Assembly: GCA_963795835.1 (NCBI GenBank)
Contig: CAWCJC010000009.1
Location: forward strand, 248,001 to 312,000
Source: JALYXI01 sp963795835
GTDB lineage: Bacteria > Acidobacteriota > Terriglobia > Bryobacterales > Bryobacteraceae
Direction: 5' to 3'
Length of the DNA stretch: 64,000 bases
The position numbers were made by a program, and so were the translations under genes. A model generated the notes under the pieces. It did not search any database and was not told the origin of the DNA. It saw only the letters and a program-made list of their open reading frames with translations. This document shows positions 59,066 to 64,000 of this stretch, piece by piece (the stretch's first letter is position 1; every line of letters starts with the position of its first letter).

Positions 59066-60871
59066 CTAAAGGCGTTCCGCCAGGATTTGGGCCACATCCA
59101 GCAGGCGCACGGGTTTTTCCAGTGCGTCGCGGAACATGCTTTGGCAGAAGGGGCAGGCGGCGGCGATGGTTTCGGCTCCGGTTGCTTCCAGTTCGCGGGC
59201 CCGGTTGCGGTTTACCCGATCACCCTTTTCTTCGCCCAGGAACATCATCCCGCCGCCGGCGCCGCAGCAGAAAGATTTGTCGCGCGTGCGTCCGGGCTCA
59301 ATCCGGTTCGGGCCTAGCAGGGAGCGAGGTTGATCGTAAACGCCCCGGTAGCGGCCCAGATAACACGGATCGTGATAAACGATTTTTTCTGTGGGCGTGG
59401 GCAGTTGCGCAGCGTGTCTGGCTAGGAGTTCGGTGTGATGTTCAATCTGGAACGTTGTGCCGGCTTCGGCCCAATCCGTGCCAATCGTTCGGACGCAGTG
59501 CGGGCAGATGGAGACGATCTTCGTGGCCTTTGCGGATTGCAGGCCTTCAATGCCTTGTTCGGCAAGTTGGCCGAAGAGGAGGTCGTTCCCTAGGCGGCGC
59601 GCGGGATCGCCATTGCAGCGTTCTTTTTTGAGAACGCCGAAGGTGATGTTCAGATGGGTGAGCAGTTTGGCAAACGCAGTGACGATCTCGCGACCTTGGG
59701 GGTCATAGGCGCCCATGCATCCTAGCCAAAGGCAATACTCCTGCGTACCATCGAAGACCGGCAGTGCAGTGCGTTCGATAAACTTAGCGCGCTCCGCGGC
59801 GGCGAATCCCAGGGAGTTGCCATTCTTCTCGAGAGCGAGGAAAAGCTTAGTGCCATAGCTATCTTCCCACTCGCCCGTGTTCACGCGTCCCCGGCGCAGG
59901 CCGACGATCACGGGCAGGTGCTGAATGCCGACGGGGCAGACTTCTTCGCAGCCGCCGCAGGTGGTGCATTGGAAAATCGCTTCTTCCAGCACGTGAACGC
60001 CGACGATAGGCTGCGTCGTTTGCCCTTCACGCAGATAGTCTCTTAGGCCGAGGATTACCTGCTTCGGGTTGAGGACCTTACCGGTGTTGGATGCCGGACA
60101 CTGCTCCGTGCAGCGGCCGCATTCGACGCAGGAGAAAGCTTGCAGGGCATCGATATCGGTGACGTCGGCGCGCGCGACCAGGCCTACCTCTTCGTCGCCC
60201 GTTAGCGGGGGGATCTGGCTGAAACCCTGGCGTTTCGCAAAGATAGCCGCGGGGCTAAGCAGCAGGTGCAGGTGCTTGGTGTGGGGAATCAGCGGTAGAA
60301 ATACCAGAAGAGCGATGGTATGAAGCCACCAATTCGCCTTCGCGACCGGGGACCCGTCCGCGACGGCGAAGCGCAGCAAATAAGTGAGCATCAAGAGGAA
60401 GATCAAGCCCGCGATGACGCCGGATTCATTCGACACCTTGCCCAGCCAACGAGGCTTCACGAAGAATCGCCGCCAGAAGAGACCGGCAATGGAGATGGCC
60501 ACCACAACGGCAAAGAGCGCGACGAAGGCATAGTATGCCTGCCCAACTGGACCAGCATTTGCCAGCAGCCGCACGCCAAAGCCTTCCAGAACGTGGCTGA
60601 GCGTGACCAGCCCAAATGCAAGGAAGCCCCAAAAAACGAATGCGTGTGCGATGCCGGGGAGCGGCCGATCGCGGATCACTTTGCCTTGCAGCAGCACTTC
60701 CCAAACAAATGCGCCGGTACGCGGGCCGAGTGCGCCCAATTGAAAACCGGATTCCGGGCGGGATGCGCGAATGATGCGGACGACCGGGCCAAATCTGCGC
60801 CAGAAGAGGGCGGCGGCGGCGGCGATCAGAAGGAGGAGAACAACAGATTCCAGTACGCTCGGCTGGCCCAT
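59066..60871 (-). CDS. Membrane Fe-S oxidoreductase (FadF/HdrD-like)
   Basis: 601 residues. Four to five TM helices (6-25, 74-95, 110-130, 150-170, 180-205) form a NarI-like cytochrome b-type domain with several His residues. Next come two 4Fe-4S motifs (CVECGRCTEQCP and CTTCGGCEEVCPVG) and a CCG heterodisulfide-reductase-type domain (CLWLGCMGAYDP, and CCGAGGGMMF). Proteins of this architecture accept electrons from ETF during fatty-acid oxidation (FadF) and pass them to quinones. No etfAB is next to it. Its ATG shares a CATG with the frame of the divergent gene. Confidence 0.87.
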   Translation of the reverse strand: MGQPSVLESVVLLLLIAAAAALFWRRFGPVVRIIRASRPESGFQLGALGPRTGAFVWEVLLQGKVIRDRPLPGIAHAFVFWGFLAFGLVTLSHVLEGFGVRLLANAGPVGQAYYAFVALFAVVVAISIAGLFWRRFFVKPRWLGKVSNESGVIAGLIFLLMLTYLLRFAVADGSPVAKANWWLHTIALLVFLPLIPHTKHLHLLLSPAAIFAKRQGFSQIPPLTGDEEVGLVARADVTDIDALQAFSCVECGRCTEQCPASNTGKVLNPKQVILGLRDYLREGQTTQPIVGVHVLEEAIFQCTTCGGCEEVCPVGIQHLPVIVGLRRGRVNTGEWEDSYGTKLFLALEKNGNSLGFAAAERAKFIERTALPVFDGTQEYCLWLGCMGAYDPQGREIVTAFAKLLTHLNITFGVLKKERCNGDPARRLGNDLLFGQLAEQGIEGLQSAKATKIVSICPHCVRTIGTDWAEAGTTFQIEHHTELLARHAAQLPTPTEKIVYHDPCYLGRYRGVYDQPRSLLGPNRIEPGRTRDKSFCCGAGGGMMFLGEEKGDRVNRNRARELEATGAETIAAACPFCQSMFRDALEKPVRLLDVAQILAERL

Positions 60872-60898
60872 GGGAGGTCAATTCGACTCTAACATCGG

Positions 60899-60904
60899 TA
60901 CACT
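60899..60904 (+). promoter_or_regulatory. -10-like box before the TTG start of the UDP-glucuronate decarboxylase-like gene
   Basis: TACACT is followed by exactly 7 nt and the TTG codon at 60912. This matches the leaderless spacing seen at lexA, the antitoxin and receptor 1, and it supports TTG 60912 as the start over ATG 60870, which would overlap the divergent gene's start codon. Confidence 0.45.
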
Positions 60905-60911
60905 AGAAGGT

Positions 60912-61934
60912 TTGCTACCCAAAGACTTACACCCGCTGAGGATCGTCGTGTCCGGCGCCGCCGGCTTCGTTCCTTCCCACATGTGCGACCGGTTGCTGGC
61001 GGAAGGACACACCGTAGTTGGGCTCGATAACTTGATCACGGGCTCCAGGCGGAACATCGCCCATCTTTCCGGCAATCCAAATTTCGAGTTTCAATCTCAC
61101 GACGTCACCGAGCCGCTCCACATCTCCGGACGGGTGGATGCTGTGCTGCATATGGCTTCGCCGGCGAGCCCTAAAGATTATCTGGAGCATCCGATCGAGA
61201 CACTCGATGTGGGATCGAGCGGAACGCGAAATATGCTGGAACTGGCGCGAAAGCATGAGGCGCGATTCCTGCTGACGTCGACCTCGGAATGTTATGGGGA
61301 TCCGCACGTCCATCCCCAAGTGGAGACGTATTGGGGCAACGTGAATCCGGTGGGTCCGCGATCCTGCTACGACGAAGCAAAGCGGTTTGCGGAAGCGCTG
61401 ACCATGGCTTATCACCGCAAGCATGGCGTGCGAACCACCATAGCGCGTATCTTTAACACCTATGGCCCGCGCATGAAGCTGAATGACGGCCGGATTGTGC
61501 CCGCGTTTGTGGATCAGGCGCTGCGTGGGCTTCCGATGACCATTTTCGGGGATGGTACGCAGACGCGATCCTTTTGTTACGTGAGCGATCTGGTGGATGG
61601 GCTTTACCGGCTGATGCTGTCGGACGAACGCTACCCGGTGAACCTGGGAAATCCGCGGGAAATGACGGTGAAAGAGTTCGCCGAAGCCATTCAGCAGGTA
61701 TCGGGGACTACGGTGCCGCTGCGCTATCTACCGCTTCCGGAGGACGATCCGAAGCAACGCCAGCCCGATATAAGGAAAGCGGCGAAGGTGCTGGGTTGGC
61801 GGCCGATGGTGGGGCTTGAAGAAGGGCTGCGGCTAACGCTCGATTATTTCGCGGGGGAAACGCGCGATTCCTCGCCGGAGTTGGTGACTGCTCATTCTGC
61901 GTCCTCCTCCTCGGATTCCGCCAATTCGAAGTGA
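60912..61934 (+). CDS. UDP-glucuronate decarboxylase-like extended SDR
   Basis: 340 residues. Rossmann motif VSGAAGFVPSHMCDRLL (the usual GGAGFLGS is slightly altered to GAAGFVPS), VVGLDNLITGS, catalytic STSECYGDP and YDEAKRFAEAL (Tyr-X3-Lys), and IARIFNTYGPRM. It matches the UDP-xylose synthase (UXS) family. It makes UDP-xylose from UDP-glucuronate, likely for surface polysaccharide. The C-terminal 15 residues are Ser-rich and probably disordered. The frame is open to 60771, with an ATG at 60870 as an alternative start. Confidence 0.85.
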   Translation: MLPKDLHPLRIVVSGAAGFVPSHMCDRLLAEGHTVVGLDNLITGSRRNIAHLSGNPNFEFQSHDVTEPLHISGRVDAVLHMASPASPKDYLEHPIETLDVGSSGTRNMLELARKHEARFLLTSTSECYGDPHVHPQVETYWGNVNPVGPRSCYDEAKRFAEALTMAYHRKHGVRTTIARIFNTYGPRMKLNDGRIVPAFVDQALRGLPMTIFGDGTQTRSFCYVSDLVDGLYRLMLSDERYPVNLGNPREMTVKEFAEAIQQVSGTTVPLRYLPLPEDDPKQRQPDIRKAAKVLGWRPMVGLEEGLRLTLDYFAGETRDSSPELVTAHSASSSSDSANSK

Positions 61935-62035
61935 ATGCGGCCAAAATTTGCCGATTGCTCCAACATAGAGCAACCCTTAAATTCCTAAATTTCAAACTTT
62001 AAGTACGTGAGTTATCATGCACTGGGAACTTTGGA
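61935..62035. other. Intergenic region before rsbR
   Basis: 101 bp between the decarboxylase-like gene and rsbR. The sequence is relatively A/T-rich (AAATTTCAAACTTTAAG). A TATCAT box at 62013-62018 may be the -10 of rsbRST, about 17 nt before the ATG. No terminator hairpin with a T-run is seen. Confidence 0.3.
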
Positions 62036-62887
62036 ATGCCAGAATCAAACGGTACTACTCTCGCTGAAATCCTTAAACGAAACGAACAGCAATTACTTAA
62101 CGTCTGGGTAGCACTCCAAACGGAGACTGCCGTGACCAGGAAAAGCGGTTTACGCCCGGAAACCATCGGTACGCAATCGAGACAACTATTGACAGCGCTG
62201 ATTCCGGCTCTGTCGGCCGGTGAATCTGAAAAGCTTACCGGCGCGGAGTGGGGTTCCGTAAAGGAGATTCTGGCCGACATCTCGATTGCGCGAGCCAAGC
62301 AGGGACTGAGCGCCACGGAAGTCGCGCTGTTTGTCTTTTCTCTAAAGCAGCCGGTCTTTGAAACGATCAGGAAAGAGAATGGTGCCCTGGACCTGATCCT
62401 GCGAACCGACGCGGTTTTGGACAAGCTGGGACTGCTCATCATGGAAATTGCAATCGGCAACCGCCAGGAGATCATCAACCGGCAACAGACCGAGATGCTG
62501 GAGCTATCGACGCCGGTAATCAAACTCTGGGAAGGGATTCTGGCGTTACCGTTGATCGGGACACTGGACAGCCAGCGAACTCAGGTTGTGATGGAGAACC
62601 TGTTAAATCAGATAGTCTCAACAGGCGCGGGGCTGGCAATCATCGACATCACGGGGGTTCCTACCGTCGATACACAAGTGGCCCAGCATCTTCTAAAGAC
62701 CGTAGCGGCGGCTCGCTTAATGGGTGCCGAGTGCATCATCAGCGGAATTCGTCCGCAGATCGCGGCAACCCTTGTTCATCTCGGCGTGGACTTGGGAACA
62801 GTGACAACCAAGGCAAGGCTCGCCGAGGCTTTCCAGATCGCACTTAGCCGATTGAAAATGCAGATCACGCCAATCGGGCAGGCTTGA
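62036..62887 (+). CDS. rsbR: RsbR-type stressosome protein
   Basis: 283 residues. An N-terminal RsbRD_N-type helical domain (about 5-145) replaces the globin-like sensor of Bacillus RsbRA, followed by a linker helix and a STAS domain (160-275). The segment LPLIGTLDSQRTQ precedes the STAS core DITGVPTVDTQVAQHLL, in which Thr213 aligns with the phosphorylated residue of STAS proteins. It should form the stressosome shell with RsbS and be phosphorylated by RsbT. It starts the rsbRST operon; 1 bp separates it from rsbS. The input signal is unknown. Confidence 0.88.
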   Translation: MPESNGTTLAEILKRNEQQLLNVWVALQTETAVTRKSGLRPETIGTQSRQLLTALIPALSAGESEKLTGAEWGSVKEILADISIARAKQGLSATEVALFVFSLKQPVFETIRKENGALDLILRTDAVLDKLGLLIMEIAIGNRQEIINRQQTEMLELSTPVIKLWEGILALPLIGTLDSQRTQVVMENLLNQIVSTGAGLAIIDITGVPTVDTQVAQHLLKTVAAARLMGAECIISGIRPQIAATLVHLGVDLGTVTTKARLAEAFQIALSRLKMQITPIGQA

Positions 62888-62888
62888 C

Positions 62889-63245
62889 GTGGAGCGAATC
62901 CCGATTCTGAAATTCGGAGAGATTCTTCTGGTTTCCATTCAGGTGGACATGCATGACCGGCTTGCGCACGAACTGCAGGACGACCTGACAAGCCGGATCG
63001 TCAGCGATCAGGCCAAAGGCGTAATCATCGAGATCTCCGCGTTAGACGTGGTGGATTCCTTTATTGGACGCATGCTGTCAACAATATCGTCCATGGCAAA
63101 AATTCTGGATGCCGAAACTGTGGTTGTCGGTATGCAACCCTACGTCGCGATCACGCTGGTCGAGTTGGGTGTGTCACTGGAGGGGATTCACACGGCCCTC
63201 AACATCGAAAAGGGAATGGATCTGCTACGCGCGCGGGTGAAATGA
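62889..63245 (+). CDS. rsbS: RsbS-type STAS antagonist
   Basis: 118 residues, a minimal STAS domain. The phosphoacceptor is Ser57 in ALDVVDSFIGRML, matching the RsbS motif. GTG start. It sequesters the kinase RsbT in the stressosome until phosphorylated. It overlaps rsbT by 4 nt (ATGA). Confidence 0.92.
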   Translation: MERIPILKFGEILLVSIQVDMHDRLAHELQDDLTSRIVSDQAKGVIIEISALDVVDSFIGRMLSTISSMAKILDAETVVVGMQPYVAITLVELGVSLEGIHTALNIEKGMDLLRARVK

Positions 63246-63646
63246 CCACTCTGGCGAGCGAGACGGTTCCTCTGCACTCCCAGGAGGACATTGTGGCCGT
63301 CCGGCAGCGCGCCCGGTGTTACTCGGTGGAGTGTGGATTAGGGCTTACGGACCAAACGAAACTTGTTACCGCTGCGAGCGAACTGGCGAGAAATACGGTG
63401 ATTCATGGGGGAGGCGGAACCGCTGTGCTGGAACGGGTGGAACGGCAAGGCCTGGAAGGTGTACGGATCACCTTTGAGGATCATGGGCCCGGCATACCGG
63501 ATATGCAACTGGCGATGAGGAGCGGATATTCTTCCGGAGAGGGTCTAGGGCTAGGATTGCCGGGGTCGAAGCGATTGGTGCATGAATTTGAGATCGTCAG
63601 CGAGCCGGGGCAGGGAACCCGGGCCACTATCGTGCGGTGGAAGTGA
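63242..63646 (+). CDS. rsbT: RsbT-type serine kinase
   Basis: 134 residues, GHKL-fold kinase. N-box ELARNTVIHGGGG, G1 box DHGPGIPD and G2 box GEGLGLGLPGSKRL are complete. It phosphorylates RsbS and RsbR; once released it activates a downstream phosphatase or other output. The next gene begins within its stop (TGATG). Confidence 0.93.
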   Translation: MTTLASETVPLHSQEDIVAVRQRARCYSVECGLGLTDQTKLVTAASELARNTVIHGGGGTAVLERVERQGLEGVRITFEDHGPGIPDMQLAMRSGYSSGEGLGLGLPGSKRLVHEFEIVSEPGQGTRATIVRWK

Positions 63647-64000
63647 TGTCCTCCAGCGTTACCGTAGCGGTGAACGATGCGACTCATGTTGCGGAAGCGA
63701 GGCGGACCGCCCTGGACCTGATGCGCAATGCGGGAGTGGCAGACGAACTCTGCGGAAAGTCCGCGCTGGTGGTTACAGAATTGGGGACAAACCTGATGAA
63801 GCACGCCGGCGGCGGGACGCTGGTGCTGCAGGTATTACCAGGAAAGGCGCTTGAGGTGCTATCGCTCGATGTTGGACCGGGGATTCAGGACCCAGACCGG
63901 TGTTTCTCGGACGGGTACTCCACCGGACCCGGTATGGGGACAGGGCTGGGAACGGGTTTAGGTGCGGTGCGCCGGCTTTCTTCCGCGCGGGACATCTATT
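63646..64000 (+). CDS. Partial HATPase-type (RsbT-like) protein, probably fused to SpoIIE phosphatase
   Basis: 118 residues are visible before the window ends. A GHKL ATPase domain is recognised: KSALVVTELGTNLMKHAGGG (N-box), LDVGPGIQDPDRCF (G1 box) and a Gly-rich lid GPGMGTGLGTGLGAVRRLS (G2). Proteins of this kind at the end of rsbRST operons usually continue into a SpoIIE/PP2C phosphatase (RsbX-like) domain; that is inferred, because the sequence is cut. The start is the ATG overlapping the rsbT stop. Confidence 0.75.
   Translation, partial: MSSSVTVAVNDATHVAEARRTALDLMRNAGVADELCGKSALVVTELGTNLMKHAGGGTLVLQVLPGKALEVLSLDVGPGIQDPDRCFSDGYSTGPGMGTGLGTGLGAVRRLSSARDIY

Overview
The window looks like chromosome of an acidobacterium of the Solibacter/Bryobacter type (order Bryobacterales). 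This rests on four very large Oar-like TonB-dependent receptors with an N-terminal carboxypeptidase-like domain, many small secreted enzymes with Tat-type leaders (aldehyde oxidoreductase subunit, amidase, class V aminotransferase, SelA-like protein, RidA-like protein), a DUF2934 protein, high GC, and frequent GTG/TTG starts with 4-nt ATGA/GTGA/TTGA gene overlaps. The taxonomic call is inference. I saw no rRNA, tRNA, CRISPR array, insertion sequence or prophage, and no stretch above 300 bases without a gene.

Layout: 1-1.7 kb, two subunits of a PaoABC-type aldehyde oxidoreductase (the molybdenum subunit would lie off the left edge). 1.8-3.9 kb, ankyrin protein, lexA, a DUF2934 protein and a small exported protein. 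3.9-8.1 kb, an envelope/lipoyl operon: NfeD, slipin, SPOR protein, lipA, lnt. 8.0-12.2 kb, an unknown gene, an SDR, a frameshifted beta-helix protein and an oxalate-CoA-ligase-like enzyme. 12.2-18.8 kb, an LpxD-like acyltransferase with a glycosyltransferase, an amidase with a damaged 3' end, an esterase/SMP-30 fusion and a methyltransferase. 18.8-30.1 kb, two TonB receptors flanking an aminotransferase and two exported proteins. 30.1-32.6 kb, zwf-glk. 32.7-38.4 kb, the F1 and b-subunit genes of ATP synthase (no a or c subunit gene here).

38.5-44.5 kb holds the most unusual locus: an FkbH-type HAD/GNAT protein, a stand-alone carrier protein, a GT4 glycosyltransferase, a second GT4 fused to a type II thioesterase, and a convergent MFS exporter, with no condensation, adenylation or ketosynthase domain. 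It looks like a minimal pathway that loads a glyceryl-type unit on a carrier protein and couples it to glycosylation.

44.5-57.6 kb is secreted/outer-membrane accessory territory: a frameshifted DUF1080 gene, a cupin, a TonB receptor broken by two frameshifts, a DUF362 protein, an exported amidohydrolase, a Tat-RidA protein, a TonB receptor and an exported SelA-like protein. The last two share a 36-bp upstream element. 57.6-58.3 kb is a VapBC-like toxin-antitoxin pair. The right end has a phosphoesterase, a membrane Fe-S oxidoreductase, a UDP-glucuronate decarboxylase-like gene and an rsbR-rsbS-rsbT stressosome module with a partial HATPase-type gene cut by the edge.

Two themes emerge from the raw sequence. 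First, five divergent gene pairs have their start codons only 17-19 bp apart, and many genes have a -10-like hexamer about 7 nt before the start codon, suggesting leaderless transcripts. Second, four genes carry single-base frameshifts in otherwise well-conserved frames, which could be real decay or uncorrected assembly errors.
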